The notes under the pieces: generated by a model
Seen by the model: only the letters and a program-made list of their open reading frames with translations
Told to the model about the DNA's origin: nothing
Database searches by the model: none
Made by a program: the position numbers and the translations under genes
Assembly (NCBI RefSeq): GCF_025460765.1
Contig: NZ_JAMWEG010000007.1
Coordinates: 301,989 to 365,988 of the forward strand
Reading direction: 5' to 3'
Origin: Micromonospora sp. MA102
Lineage (GTDB): Bacteria; Actinomycetota; Actinomycetes; Mycobacteriales; Micromonosporaceae
DNA: 64,000 bases
Shown: one piece after another, positions 26,506-35,155 of the stretch
Layout: every line of letters starts with the position of its first letter
Numbering within the stretch: position 1 is the stretch's first letter

Positions 26506-26530
26506 GTGACCGGTGTTACCGCTCCGTGAC
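26506..26530. promoter_or_regulatory. GlnR-like box B upstream of the glutamate transporter operon
   Basis: GTGAC (26506-26510), GTTAC (26515-26519) and GTGAC (26526-26530) are arrayed in the same orientation; the last two are 6 bp apart as in box A. A TACAGT -10-like hexamer follows at 26564-26569. Nitrogen control by GlnR would fit an amino acid uptake operon. Confidence 0.5.
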
Positions 26531-26621
26531 CATTCGAGTTGCGTTCTGCCACATCACGCCGCCTACAGTGGCCCAACCAGGGGTCTCGCGACCCCGCTTT
26601 TCCGTACGGACGACAGGGACG

Positions 26622-27377
26622 GTGAACGACGTGACGACGGGCGAACCGCTGATCGTGCTGGACGGGGTGAACAAGTGGTTCGGCCCGCTGCACGTGCTGG
26701 ACGACGTCTCGCTCTCCGTCGGCAGGGGCGAGGTGGTCGTGGTCATCGGCCCGTCCGGCTCCGGCAAGTCGACGCTCTGCCGGGCGATCAACCGGCTGGA
26801 GCCGATCAACTCGGGCACCATCACCTTCGACGGCACCCCGCTGCCGGCCGAGGGCAAGGCGCTGGCCAAGCTGCGCAGCGAGGTCGGCATGGTGTTCCAG
26901 TCGTTCAACCTCTTCGCGCACAAGACCATCCTGGAGAACGTCACCCTCGGCCCGCTGAAGGTGCGCCGCGAGAAGCCGGCCGCCGCCCGCGAGCGCGGCC
27001 TGGCCCTGCTCGACCGGGTGGGCATCGCCAACCAGGCGGACAAGTACCCGGCGCAGCTCTCCGGCGGCCAGCAGCAGCGGGCGGCCATCGCCCGCGCGCT
27101 GGCCATGCAGCCCAAGGCGATGCTCTTCGACGAGCCCACCAGCGCGCTCGACCCGGAGATGGTCGGCGAGGTGCTGGAGGTGATGACCTCGCTGGCCAGC
27201 GACGGCATGACCATGGTCGTGGTCACCCACGAGATGGGCTTCGCCCGGCACGCGGCCAACCGGGTCATCTTCATGGCCGACGGCAAGCTCGTCGAGGACG
27301 CGCCGCCGGCGGAGTTCTTCGCCAACCCGCGCAGCGAGCGGGCCAAGGACTTCCTCTCCAAGATCCTCACGCACTGA
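26622..27377 (+). CDS. Glutamate/glutamine-type ABC transporter ATPase (GluA/GlnQ family)
   Basis: ATP-binding subunit of a polar amino acid importer. The 251-residue protein has Walker [11 protein letters not shown]-loop VFQSFNLF, signature LSGGQQQR, Walker [15 protein letters not shown] and the His switch [12 protein letters not shown] at 26622 or, nine bases later, 26631 could start it; 26622 is taken although both have weak AGGG-type sites. First gene of a four-gene operon with a binding protein and two permeases, in the gluABCD order of actinobacteria. Confidence 0.93.
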   Translation: MNDVTTGEPLIVLDGVNKWFGPLHVLDDVSLSVGRGEVVVVIGPSGSGKSTLCRAINRLEPINSGTITFDGTPLPAEGKALAKLRSEVGMVFQSFNLFAHKTILENVTLGPLKVRREKPAAARERGLALLDRVGIANQADKYPAQLSGGQQQRAAIARALAMQPKAMLFDEPTSALDPEMVGEVLEVMTSLASDGMTMVVVTHEMGFARHAANRVIFMADGKLVEDAPPAEFFANPRSERAKDFLSKILTH

Positions 27378-27433
27378 GCGTCCGTAGTGGAGCGCGCCGT
27401 CCCCCGGCGGCTCTTTCGAAGAAGGAGATGAGT

Positions 27434-28300
27434 ATGCGTATGAAGCGCGTGGCGGCGGTCGCCGCGGCGGCGACCCTGGCGCTCGGCATGAGCGCCTGCG
27501 GCGGCGACGGGGACGGCGGCTCCGGCAGCAGCGGGGCCAAGGGCATCATCGGCAAGGCGCAGAACCAGAAGAAGCTGGTCATCGGCGTGAAGGCCGACCA
27601 GCCGGGCCTGGGCCTGCAGACCGGCAGCCAGTACGAGGGCTTCGACATCGAGATCGGCAAGATCGTGGCCAAGGGCCTCGGCGTCAACGCGAACAACATC
27701 GAGTGGAAGACCACCGTGTCGTCCAACCGCGAGCCCTTCATCCAGCAGGGCACCGTCGACCTGGTGGTGGCGACCTACACGATCAACGACGAGCGCAAGC
27801 AGAAGGTCAACTTCGCCGGGCCGTACTTCATCGCCGGTCAGGACCTGCTGGTCAAGGCCGACTCCACCCTCACCGGGCCGGAGGCGCTGGACGGGAAGAC
27901 GGTCTGCTCGGTGACCGGCTCCACTCCGGCCAAGCGGATCCAGACGGACCACCCGAAGGCGAAGCTCCAGCAGTTCGACTCGTACTCCAAGTGCCTGCCG
28001 CTGCTGGAGAACGGCCAGGTCGACGCGGTGACCACCGACGACATCATCCTCGCCGGCTACGCCGCGCAGTCCCAGTACGCCGGCAAGTTCAAGGTGGTCG
28101 GCAAGCCCTTCTCCACCGAGCCCTACGGCATCGGCCTGAAGAAGGACGACAAGGACGGCTGCGAGAAGGTCAACGAGATCCTCAAGTCCGCCGCCGCGGA
28201 CGGCAGCTACAAGGCCGCCTGGGACGCCACCCTGGGCAAGAGCGGCAAGGCCGCGCCCGAGCTGGACACCACCAAGCTGACCAACTGCGGCAGCGTCTGA
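27434..28300 (+). CDS. Glutamate-type ABC transporter substrate-binding lipoprotein
   Basis: Extracellular binding protein of the importer, 288 residues. A lipoprotein signal peptide ends GMSAC, followed by a flexible Gly/Ser/Asp stretch. The SBP_bac_3 fold shows LVIGVKADQPGLGLQ, YEGFDIEIGKIVAKGLG, VDLVVATYTINDERKQKVNFAGPYFIAGQDLLVK, KTVCSVTGSTPAKRI and VDAVTTDDIILAGYA; the ERKQKVNFAGPY region binds the amino acid carboxylate. ATG at 27434 has GGAG six bases upstream; neighbouring in-frame ATGs at 27428 and 27440 fit less well. A strong hairpin follows. Confidence 0.93.
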   Translation: MRMKRVAAVAAAATLALGMSACGGDGDGGSGSSGAKGIIGKAQNQKKLVIGVKADQPGLGLQTGSQYEGFDIEIGKIVAKGLGVNANNIEWKTTVSSNREPFIQQGTVDLVVATYTINDERKQKVNFAGPYFIAGQDLLVKADSTLTGPEALDGKTVCSVTGSTPAKRIQTDHPKAKLQQFDSYSKCLPLLENGQVDAVTTDDIILAGYAAQSQYAGKFKVVGKPFSTEPYGIGLKKDDKDGCEKVNEILKSAAADGSYKAAWDATLGKSGKAAPELDTTKLTNCGSV

Positions 28301-28306
28301 CCGGTT

Positions 28307-28340
28307 CCGGGGCCGGCATCCGTGAGGGTGCCGGCCCCGG
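28307..28340 (+). terminator. Intra-operon hairpin after the binding-protein gene
   Basis: A perfect 12-bp stem (28307-28318 with 28329-28340) and 10-base loop, 7 bp after the stop and 39 bp before the first permease. It probably stabilises the binding-protein mRNA or partially terminates, so that more binding protein than permease is made. Confidence 0.75.
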
Positions 28341-28379
28341 CCTGTCGCGACGCCGACGACGTGCCCCGGGAGTCGACGC

Positions 28380-29054
28380 ATGCACGTATTCGATGATCCG
28401 ACCAACTTCGACGCGTACGTGTCGGGTTTTCTCTGGATTCTCAAGCTCACCGGCGCCTCGGCCGTGTTCTCGCTGGTGCTCGGCGTGTTGCTCGCCGCGT
28501 TCCGGGTGTCACCGGTGCCGGTGCTGCGCGGCCTCGGCGCGGCGTGGGTCAACATCTTCCGCAACACGCCGCTCACGCTGATCATCTTCTTCTGCTACTT
28601 CGGCCTCTTCTCCACGCTCGGTCTGCGGCTGTCGGACGACCTGGACCTGAACAACTACTGGCTCGGGGTGATCGGCCTGTCGGTCTACACCGCCGCGTTC
28701 GTCTGCGAGGCGGTCCGCTCCGGCGTCAACACCGTCCCGGCCGGTCAGGCGGAGGCGGCCCGCGCGATCGGACTGACCTTCTTCCAGACCCTGCGCATCG
28801 TGATCCTGCCGCAGGCCGGGCGGGCCGTGGTGGCCCCGCTGGGCAGCGTGCTCATCGCGCTCTGCAAGAACGCCACGATCGTCGGCACCATCGGGCTGAT
28901 GGAGTCGTCCAGCGTCATGAAGGATCTGATCAACAGCAACGGCGACGCCGTCATCCCGATCTTCCTGGTCTTCGCGGGCACGTTCGCCGTGATCCTGATC
29001 CCGACCGGCTACCTGTTCGGCTGGCTGGCCAACCGACTGGCGGTGAAGCGCTGA
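28380..29054 (+). CDS. Amino acid ABC transporter permease (GluC-like)
   Basis: A 224-residue integral membrane protein with about five hydrophobic segments. The His/Glu/Gln/Arg/opine permease features are NIFRNTPLTLIIFFCYFGL near the middle and the EAA loop EAARAIGLTFFQTLRIVILPQAGRAVVAPL, which contacts the ATPase. ATG start. The stop TGA and the next ATG share one base (TGATG), indicating translational coupling with the second permease. Confidence 0.93.
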   Translation: MHVFDDPTNFDAYVSGFLWILKLTGASAVFSLVLGVLLAAFRVSPVPVLRGLGAAWVNIFRNTPLTLIIFFCYFGLFSTLGLRLSDDLDLNNYWLGVIGLSVYTAAFVCEAVRSGVNTVPAGQAEAARAIGLTFFQTLRIVILPQAGRAVVAPLGSVLIALCKNATIVGTIGLMESSSVMKDLINSNGDAVIPIFLVFAGTFAVILIPTGYLFGWLANRLAVKR

Positions 29055-29941
29055 TGAGCACCAGCTCCATTCTCTACGACCACCCGGGGCCGCGCGCCCG
29101 CCTCCGCAACCGGGTGCTCAGCATCGTCTTCGGCGTCGCCCTGCTTGCGCTGCTGTGGTGGCTCTACAGCAAGTTCGACCAGGCCGGCCAGTGGGAGGGC
29201 CGGCTGTGGAAGCCCTTCACCGAGCCGAAGACCTGGACCGAGTTCATCGGGCCGGCGCTGCTGCAGACGCTGTATGCCGCGGCCACCGGCATGGTGCTCT
29301 CGCTGGCCTTCGGCATCGTCTTCGCGGTCGGCCGGCTCTCCGACCACTGGTGGCTTCGGATCCCGGCCGGCGTGGTGGTGGAGTTCTTCCGGGCCGTGCC
29401 GTTGCTGCTGATGATCTTCTTCATCTTCTACGGCGTGCCGTTCCTCATCCAGGGGCCGGTCTCGGCGTTCTGGGCGGTGGTCGTGGGCCTCACCCTCTAC
29501 AACGGGTCGGTGCTGGCCGAGGCGTTCCGCGCCGGCATCCGCTCCATCCCGGGTGGCCAGTCCGAGGCCGGCTACGCCGTGGGCATGCGCAAGGGCCAGG
29601 TCATGCGGCTGATCCTGGTGCCGCAGGCCGCCCGGGCCATGCTGCCGGTGATCGTCAGCCAGCTCGTCGTGCTGCTCAAGGACACCGCGCTGGGCTACAT
29701 CGTGGCCTTCCCCGAGCTGCTGCAGCGGGGCGTCAACGACCTCTCGGCCAACTACGGCAACGTCGTCGCCGCCGCGATGGTGGCGGCCACCATCTACATC
29801 CTCATCAACTCACTGCTCACCGCGCTGGCCGGCTGGCTGGACCGGCGTACCCGGCGGCGGGGCTTCCGGATCCCGAGGCAGACCGCGGCGCCGGACTCGA
29901 CCCCGGCCGGCGGCGCCACCGTGGCGGAGCCGCAGGGCTGA
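29054..29941 (+). CDS. Amino acid ABC transporter permease (GluD-like)
   Basis: Second permease of the importer, 295 residues. About 30 N-terminal cytoplasmic residues precede the first membrane helix (VLSIVFGVALLALLWWLY). It has EFFRAVPLLLMIFFIFYGVPFL and the EAA loop EAGYAVGMRKGQVMRLILVPQAARAMLPVI. The last 30 residues are a polar Ala/Pro-rich tail. It overlaps the previous gene by one base and ends the operon, followed by a perfect terminator hairpin. Confidence 0.93.
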   Translation: MSTSSILYDHPGPRARLRNRVLSIVFGVALLALLWWLYSKFDQAGQWEGRLWKPFTEPKTWTEFIGPALLQTLYAAATGMVLSLAFGIVFAVGRLSDHWWLRIPAGVVVEFFRAVPLLLMIFFIFYGVPFLIQGPVSAFWAVVVGLTLYNGSVLAEAFRAGIRSIPGGQSEAGYAVGMRKGQVMRLILVPQAARAMLPVIVSQLVVLLKDTALGYIVAFPELLQRGVNDLSANYGNVVAAAMVAATIYILINSLLTALAGWLDRRTRRRGFRIPRQTAAPDSTPAGGATVAEPQG

Positions 29942-29961
29942 CCGCCCTCCCGTCCACACGT

Positions 29962-29998
29962 CGAAGCCCTGCCACCTCGCGGAGGTGGCAGGGCTTCG
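29962..29998. terminator. Terminator between the transporter operon and rny
   Basis: A perfect 17-bp stem (29962-29978 with 29982-29998) with a 3-base loop, 20 bp after the permease stop and 19 bp before the convergent rny stop. Likely bidirectional. Confidence 0.92.
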
Positions 29999-30016
29999 TC
30001 GTGACGCCGGACCCGG

Positions 30017-31783
30017 TCAGCGGGCGATCTCAGTCACCCGGGACTCGCGGACCACGGTCACCCGGATCTGACCGGGATAGGTCAGCTCCTCCTCGATCTG
30101 CTTGGCCACGTCCCGGGCCAGGACGGCCGCGCCGATGTCGTCGACGTCCTCGGGCTTGACCATCACCCGGATCTCCCGGCCGGCCTGCATGGCGAAGACC
30201 TTGTCGACGCCGAGCTTGCCGGCCGCGATCTCCTCGATCCGCTCCAGCCGCTTGACGTACGCCTCCAGGCTCTCCCGCCGCGCTCCCGGCCGCCCGCCCG
30301 AGCACGCGTCCGAGGCCTGGGTGAGCACCGCCTCGATGGTCTGCGGGGGCACCTCGTTGTGGTGCGCCTCGATGGCGTGCACCACGTCCTCGCTCTCCCC
30401 GTACTTGCGGGCCAGGTCGGCGCCGATGATGGCGTGGCTGCCCTCCACCTCGTGGGTGAGCGCCTTGCCGATGTCGTGCAGGAACGCGCAGCGCTTGATG
30501 GTCGGCACGTCCAGCCGCAGCTCGGCGGCCATGATCCCGGCGATGTGCGCGGTCTCGACGAGGTGCTTGAGCACGTTCTGCCCGTACGACGTCCGGTAGC
30601 GCAGCCGGCCGAGCAGGGTGACCAGCTCCGGGTGGATCTCGGTGATGCCGACCTCGACCAGGGCGTCCTCGGCGGCCCGGTGGCAGAGTTCCTCCACCTC
30701 GTGCCGGGCCAGGTCGTAGACCTCCTCGATCCGGTGGGGGTGGATCCGGCCGTCGAGCACCAGCTTCTCCAGCGTGAGCCGGCCGACCTCCCGGCGTACC
30801 GGATCGAAGCAGGAGAGCAGGACCGCCTCGGGGGTGTCGTCGATGATCAGGTTGACCCCGGTGACCGACTCGAAGGCGCGGATGTTGCGCCCCTCCCGGC
30901 CGATGATCCGGCCCTTCATCTCGTCCCCGGGCAGGTGCAGGACGCTGACCACGCTCTCGGCGGTCTGCTCGCTGGCCACCCGCTGGATGGCGTCGACCAC
31001 GATGTGCCGGGCCCGCTGCTCGGCGGTGCCGCGCGCGTCGGCCTCGATCTCGCGGACCAGCAGCGCGGCCTCCCGCTTGGCCTGCCCCTCGATCGACTCG
31101 ACCAGCTCGGCCCGGGCCGCGTCGGCGGTCAGGCCGGCCACCCGCTCCAGCTCGCGGCGGCGCTGCTCCTCGGCCTCGGTGAGCGCCTGCTCGCGCTCCA
31201 CCAGGGCGGCCTCCCGTGCGGCGAGCGCGGCGCTGGCGGCGGTGAGCTGCCGCTCCCGCTCGGCGAGCCGCTCCACCTCCTCGGTGTGCAGCCGTTCCCG
31301 CTCGTCCATCCGGGCGGCCCGCCGCTCGACCTCCGCGGCCTGTTCCCGGGTGGTCGCGGCGAGCACCGCCACCTCCCGTTCGCCGCTGCGGCGGGCGGCG
31401 GCGCGGAGCTGGTCGGCGTCCGCCTCGGCCTGCTTGTGCGCCCGCTCCAGCACGGTGTCGGCCTCGGCCCGGGCGTCGTCGAGCACCCGCCGGGCCTCGG
31501 CGCGGGCCGCCTTCGCCTCGGCCTTGGCGGCGGCCGCCTCGGTGCGGGCCGCGGCGGCGGCCGACTTGGCCACGTCGATGGTGCTGTTCGCCTCGTCGGC
31601 GGCGTTGCGCAGGGCCGCCAGAGACTGCTCCTGGCGGTCCTTCTCGGCGATGAAGGCCGGATCCTCGGGGGCGGGCGCGAGACTGAGCCGGCGCATGGTG
31701 CGCACGCCGAACAGGACGGCGCCGACCACCACCACGACGAGCAGCAGCACCACCGCCAGGATGACGACGTCGAAGGCGCTCAT
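30017..31783 (-). CDS. rny: Ribonuclease Y
   Basis: Membrane-anchored endoribonuclease starting mRNA decay. The 588-residue protein has an N-terminal membrane helix (FDVVILAVVLLLVVVVVGAVLFGV). A long coiled coil rich in Ala/Glu/Arg covers about residues 45-270. The KH domain is GRIIGREGRNIRAFESVTGV, and the HD domain carries the metal-binding HDIGKALTHEVEGSHA. ATG at 31783 gives a normal length. The Ala-rich coiled coil is longer and more repetitive than the Bacillus one. The nearest good upstream promoter would leave an about 390-base 5' leader. Confidence 0.93.
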   Translation of the reverse strand: MSAFDVVILAVVLLLVVVVVGAVLFGVRTMRRLSLAPAPEDPAFIAEKDRQEQSLAALRNAADEANSTIDVAKSAAAAARTEAAAAKAEAKAARAEARRVLDDARAEADTVLERAHKQAEADADQLRAAARRSGEREVAVLAATTREQAAEVERRAARMDERERLHTEEVERLAERERQLTAASAALAAREAALVEREQALTEAEEQRRRELERVAGLTADAARAELVESIEGQAKREAALLVREIEADARGTAEQRARHIVVDAIQRVASEQTAESVVSVLHLPGDEMKGRIIGREGRNIRAFESVTGVNLIIDDTPEAVLLSCFDPVRREVGRLTLEKLVLDGRIHPHRIEEVYDLARHEVEELCHRAAEDALVEVGITEIHPELVTLLGRLRYRTSYGQNVLKHLVETAHIAGIMAAELRLDVPTIKRCAFLHDIGKALTHEVEGSHAIIGADLARKYGESEDVVHAIEAHHNEVPPQTIEAVLTQASDACSGGRPGARRESLEAYVKRLERIEEIAAGKLGVDKVFAMQAGREIRVMVKPEDVDDIGAAVLARDVAKQIEEELTYPGQIRVTVVRESRVTEIAR

Positions 31784-32458
31784 GCGGCCGCTCCGAGCGG
31801 GCGGACGCCCGCTCCGAACCGGACCGGGCAGCCGCCCGGCGAGGAGCGGCCGGTCGCGTCCGGAAGACCGCCGGTGAACCTGTGCCGCCCCGCCATGGCC
31901 GCCTCCCCTGAACGTCGGCACCGCAGGCGGCGTGCGGACGGCACGCACCTGCGGCTCTGGACGCCCGACCGGAGCGGCTGGCTGTGGATAGCTTTCCGTC
32001 GGCGGTGTCCCCTTCGGGGCATCGCCGGCGGCCGGTTGCAGTTGTCGGTCGGCCCCGGACCGAACCGTCCGGAGCTGCCGTCAAGGGCCGGTGAAGCTGG
32101 CCAAAGTGATGCTGTTCTGTTACGCGATCTATGTTGTGCGCTTAGCCTGCGCTGGTCGGGCAAAGTGAGCCTGTATGGCGAGGCTAGGTCTCCAGGGGCC
32201 GTTCGGTCAAGAACTCATGATCAAACCACCCGGACGGAGAGAAGTTGGCGCGTCACTCAGCGCTGTCCAGATGCCGGACACGGCCGGACAAACCTCGCCC
32301 GTCGCGACCGCCCCGGTGGCGTTCCCGGCCTGCTCAGGGCCGCCACCCGGCCCCTCTCGTGGCGCCGCGCGAGGTGACCTGTCACCAGCTCCGGCGCGCC
32401 ACAACTTCGCGCAGGAGTGACTCGCGTTTCACAGCCCGGCTCGGCGCCGGCGCCGGGC
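31784..32458. other. Gene-free region upstream of rny
   Basis: I see no convincing gene in these 675 bases. Contents: an UUCG-type hairpin CCCCTTCGGGG around 32010-32020, the candidate rny promoter, a half copy of the TGATCATGA repeat arm near 32212-32225, and a GC-rich imperfect hairpin (CCGGCTCGGCGCCGGCGCCGGGC) at the right end after the DUF849 gene. The stretch 32100-32230 is locally AT-richer. Confidence 0.5.
32181..32210 (-). promoter_or_regulatory. Candidate rny promoter
   Basis: On the minus strand TTGACC (32210-32205) and TAGCCT (32186-32181) are 18 bases apart, matching -35 TTGACN and -10 TANNNT. It would start transcription about 390 bases upstream of rny. Confidence 0.45.
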
Positions 32459-33163
32459 TCAGGTCGCGCCGAGGGTGCGGGCCGCCGTCACCAACGCCAG
32501 GTTGTCGGGTGCCACGCCGCCGTCCGGCAGGACCAGGGTGTCCTCCAGGCCGATCCGGGTGTCCAGGCCACGGCGGACGGCCACGGCGAACACGGGCCAG
32601 GTCGCCGGCCCCTCGCCGTGCAGCAGCACGGGCGGGCGGTCGGCGGGCAGCGCGGCCAGGATGGCGTCGGCGTCGGCGAGGGCCACGTCGACCGGTTCGG
32701 CCAGGCACTCGACGAGGACCCGCCCGGTCGGCGCCGGCCAGCGACGCCACGCGTCGACCGCCGCCACCGTCCAGAGGCCGGCCTCGACCATCACACCCCG
32801 CTCATGAAGGGCGGCCGCGACGGCCGCCGCGCCCGGTTCGTGGGCGTTGACGGAGGCGAAGTCGGGCAGCACCGTCCAGGCGCGTACGGCGGCGACCCGG
32901 TCGGCCGGCTCGGGGACGATCCAGGCGCCGGTGCTCACCCCGACGGGCAGGCCGGGCCGGGCGGCCCGGATCGCGGTGACCGCCGCCGCGATCACGGCCG
33001 GGTCGAGCGACTCGGCGCCGTCGGCGCCGCGCGGGTGCACGTGCACGGCCGCGGCTCCCGCCGCCGCGCACCTGACCGCGTCGGCCGCCAGCTCGTCGGG
33101 CGTCACCGGCACCGCCGGATGCTCCGGCCGCCGGCGCCCGCCGTTCAGACACGCCTTCAACAC
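32459..33163 (-). CDS. DUF849 / beta-keto acid cleavage enzyme-like protein
   Basis: A 234-residue TIM-barrel protein of the BKACE (DUF849) family. The start LKACLNGGRRRPEHPAVPVTPDELAADAVRCAAAGAAAVHVHPRG includes the HVHPR metal-binding pair; other conserved parts are VGVSTGAWI, SVNAHEPGA, VEAGLWTV and GLEDTLVLPDG. Family members condense a beta-keto acid with acetyl-CoA in 3-keto-5-aminohexanoate-like reactions, but at 234 residues this one is shorter than classic members and its substrate is unknown. The GTG at 33163 is used (good GAGGAAGG spacing) rather than GTG at 33172. It lies 48 bp after recX, probably in the recA operon. Confidence 0.82.
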   Translation of the reverse strand: MLKACLNGGRRRPEHPAVPVTPDELAADAVRCAAAGAAAVHVHPRGADGAESLDPAVIAAAVTAIRAARPGLPVGVSTGAWIVPEPADRVAAVRAWTVLPDFASVNAHEPGAAAVAAALHERGVMVEAGLWTVAAVDAWRRWPAPTGRVLVECLAEPVDVALADADAILAALPADRPPVLLHGEGPATWPVFAVAVRRGLDTRIGLEDTLVLPDGGVAPDNLALVTAARTLGAT

Positions 33164-33211
33164 GCCGCGCACCTTCCTCAGGAGTGGATCCGGACGTCGT
33201 CCCGGCCGGGG

Positions 33212-33910
33212 TCAGTCGAGGGGGCGGGAGGCGGGGTCAAGGTCGTGCTCGGCGTCGGCCAGGGCGTCGGCGTCGATGTGCTCGGCGAACTCGGCCGCCT
33301 CGGCGCTCTGCGCGGCCAGCGCGTCCTTGACCGCCCGGATGGCCACGCCGGCCGGGTAGCCCTTGCGGGCCAGCATGCCGACCAGGCGGCGGAACACCGC
33401 GTCGGGCTCACCCCGGGTCGCGCGCAGCTTCCGGTCCACCAGGGCGCGGGCGGTCTCCGCCTCGGTCTCCTCGTCCAGCTCGTCGAGGGCCTCGCTGGCC
33501 ACCTCGCCGTCGACGCCGCGCTGGCGCAGCTCGTTGGCGAGCGCCCGGCGGGCCAGCCCGCGGCCGTTGTGGCGGCTGCTCACCCAGGCGCGGGCGAAGG
33601 CAGCGTCGTCGACGATGCCGACCTCGTCGTAGCGGTCGAGGACCTGGTCGGCGACCTCCTCGGAGATGCCCCGCTTCGCCAGGGCGCCGGCCAGCTCGGC
33701 ACGGGTGCGCGGCCGGACCGCGAGCTGCCGGAGGCAGATCTCCCGGGCCACCTCGGCCTCGTCGCGGGGCGGCGCGGGGGTCGCCTCGGCATCGGGCTCC
33801 TCGGCCCGGCCCCGGCGGCCACGGCGCGGCCGGGGTGGAGTGGTGGCGTCACCCGTGCGGGGCGGGCTGGCGTCCCAGCCCCGCCCCGTACGGGCGCGTC
33901 GTCCTGCCAC
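33212..33910 (-). CDS. recX: Regulatory protein RecX
   Basis: Modulator of RecA filaments. The 232-residue protein has a 50-residue basic, proline-rich N-terminal extension, then three tandem three-helix repeats typical of RecX: AREICLRQLAVRPRTRAELAGALAKRGI, FARAWVSSRHNGRGLARRALANELRQRGVD and ARALVDRKLRATRGEPDAVFRRLVGMLARKGYP. The C-terminus is acidic. It starts at GTG 14 bp after recA and is co-transcribed with it, so it should be SOS-induced. Confidence 0.94.
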   Translation of the reverse strand: MAGRRARTGRGWDASPPRTGDATTPPRPRRGRRGRAEEPDAEATPAPPRDEAEVAREICLRQLAVRPRTRAELAGALAKRGISEEVADQVLDRYDEVGIVDDAAFARAWVSSRHNGRGLARRALANELRQRGVDGEVASEALDELDEETEAETARALVDRKLRATRGEPDAVFRRLVGMLARKGYPAGVAIRAVKDALAAQSAEAAEFAEHIDADALADAEHDLDPASRPLD

Positions 33911-33924
33911 GGGTCAGCCGGGGA

Positions 33925-34971
33925 TCAGAAGTCGACCGGCGGCAGCTCCGGGCCGCCGGCGGCGTCGCCCGCGCCGGTGCCGACACCGAGCTTCTCCAGG
34001 ATCTTCTTCTCGATCTCGGCCGCCACGTCCGGGTTCTCCCGGAGGAACTCGCGGGCCTTCTCCTTGCCCTGGCCGAGCTGGTCGCCGTCGTACGTGTACC
34101 AGGCGCCGGACTTGCGGATGATCGCCTGCTCCACGCCGACGTCGATCAGCGAGCCCTCGCGGGAGATGCCCTTGCCGTACATGATGTCGAACTCGGCCTG
34201 CTTGAACGGCGCGGCGACCTTGTTCTTCACGACCTTGACGCGGGTGCGGTTGCCGACCACGTCGGTGCCGTCCTTGAGGCTCTCGATGCGGCGCACGTCG
34301 AGCCGGACCGAGGCGTAGAACTTCAGCGCGCGGCCACCGGTCGTGGTCTCCGGGCTGCCGAACATCACGCCGATCTTCTCGCGGAGCTGGTTGATGAAGA
34401 TCGCCGTGGTGCCGGTGTTGTTGAGCACACCCGTGATCTTCCGCAGCGCCTGGCTCATCAGCCGGGCCTGCAGACCCACGTGGCTGTCGCCCATCTCGCC
34501 CTCGATCTCGGCGCGCGGCACCAGGGCGGCCACCGAGTCGATCACGACGATGTCGATCGCGCCGGAGCGGACCAGCATGTCGGTGATCTCCAGCGCCTGC
34601 TCGCCGGTGTCCGGCTGGGAGACCAGCAGGGCGTCGGTGTCGACGCCGAGGGCCTTCGCGTAGTCCGGGTCGAGCGCGTGCTCGGCGTCGATGAAGGCGG
34701 CGATGCCGCCGGCCCGCTGGGCGTTGGCCACCGCGTGCAGGGCGACCGTGGTCTTACCGCTGGACTCGGGACCGTAGATCTCGACGACCCGGCCGCGGGG
34801 CAGACCGCCCACGCCGAGCGCCACGTCGAGCGCGATCGAGCCGGTGGGGATCACCGAGGTCTGGATGACCGGCCGCTCCCCCAGCCGCATCACCGAACCC
34901 TTGCCGAACTGCTTGTCGATCTGAGCGAGAGCAAGGTCGAGTGCCTTCTCCCGGTCGGGCCCTGCCGCCAT
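33925..34971 (-). CDS. recA: Recombinase RecA
   Basis: ATP-dependent strand-exchange protein and coprotease for LexA cleavage. The 348-residue protein has Walker A GPESSGKT at residues 67-74, Walker [40 protein letters not shown], the L2 loop [32 protein letters not shown] and a C-terminal domain ending in [11 protein letters not shown] at 34971 is the conserved start, although the frame is open 16 codons further to a GTG. An SOS box lies about 135 bp upstream. No intein is present. Confidence 0.97.
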   Translation of the reverse strand: MAAGPDREKALDLALAQIDKQFGKGSVMRLGERPVIQTSVIPTGSIALDVALGVGGLPRGRVVEIYGPESSGKTTVALHAVANAQRAGGIAAFIDAEHALDPDYAKALGVDTDALLVSQPDTGEQALEITDMLVRSGAIDIVVIDSVAALVPRAEIEGEMGDSHVGLQARLMSQALRKITGVLNNTGTTAIFINQLREKIGVMFGSPETTTGGRALKFYASVRLDVRRIESLKDGTDVVGNRTRVKVVKNKVAAPFKQAEFDIMYGKGISREGSLIDVGVEQAIIRKSGAWYTYDGDQLGQGKEKAREFLRENPDVAAEIEKKILEKLGVGTGAGDAAGGPELPPVDF

Positions 34972-35095
34972 CGTTGCCACCCCTGCCTTCGCCGGCGTCT
35001 TTCCTGAGCTTCGCGTCACGCGGACACGCTAGGCGCTGGGTCCGACAGAAAACCAGCCGACGGGCCGCGAGCTGTGGACGAGCACCCCGCTGTGG

Positions 35096-35126
35096 ACAAT
35101 AGCCGAACAGGTGTACGACTCGACAA
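35096..35126 (-). promoter_or_regulatory. recA promoter region with SOS box
   Basis: On the minus strand TTGTCG (35126-35121) and TATTGT (35101-35096) frame the SOS box TCGTACACCTGTTCG at 35118-35104, a one-mismatch match to the actinobacterial LexA operator. Its GTAC half-site equals that of lexA box 3. The spacer of 19 bases is long, so the exact promoter is tentative; the box is well supported. Confidence 0.7.
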
Positions 35127-35155
35127 GCGACACGCGGAACCGGCGAAAAGACTGC

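Noticed and set aside
26424..26621. selA/selB or tRNA-Sec near selD
   Set aside because: No cloverleaf or coding frame for these is present around selD; SelD is an isolated gene in this window.
32459..33163. Amidohydrolase or 3-keto-5-aminohexanoate cleavage enzyme with a definite substrate
   Set aside because: The family is BKACE but the substrate-defining residues cannot be read reliably, and context gives no pathway.
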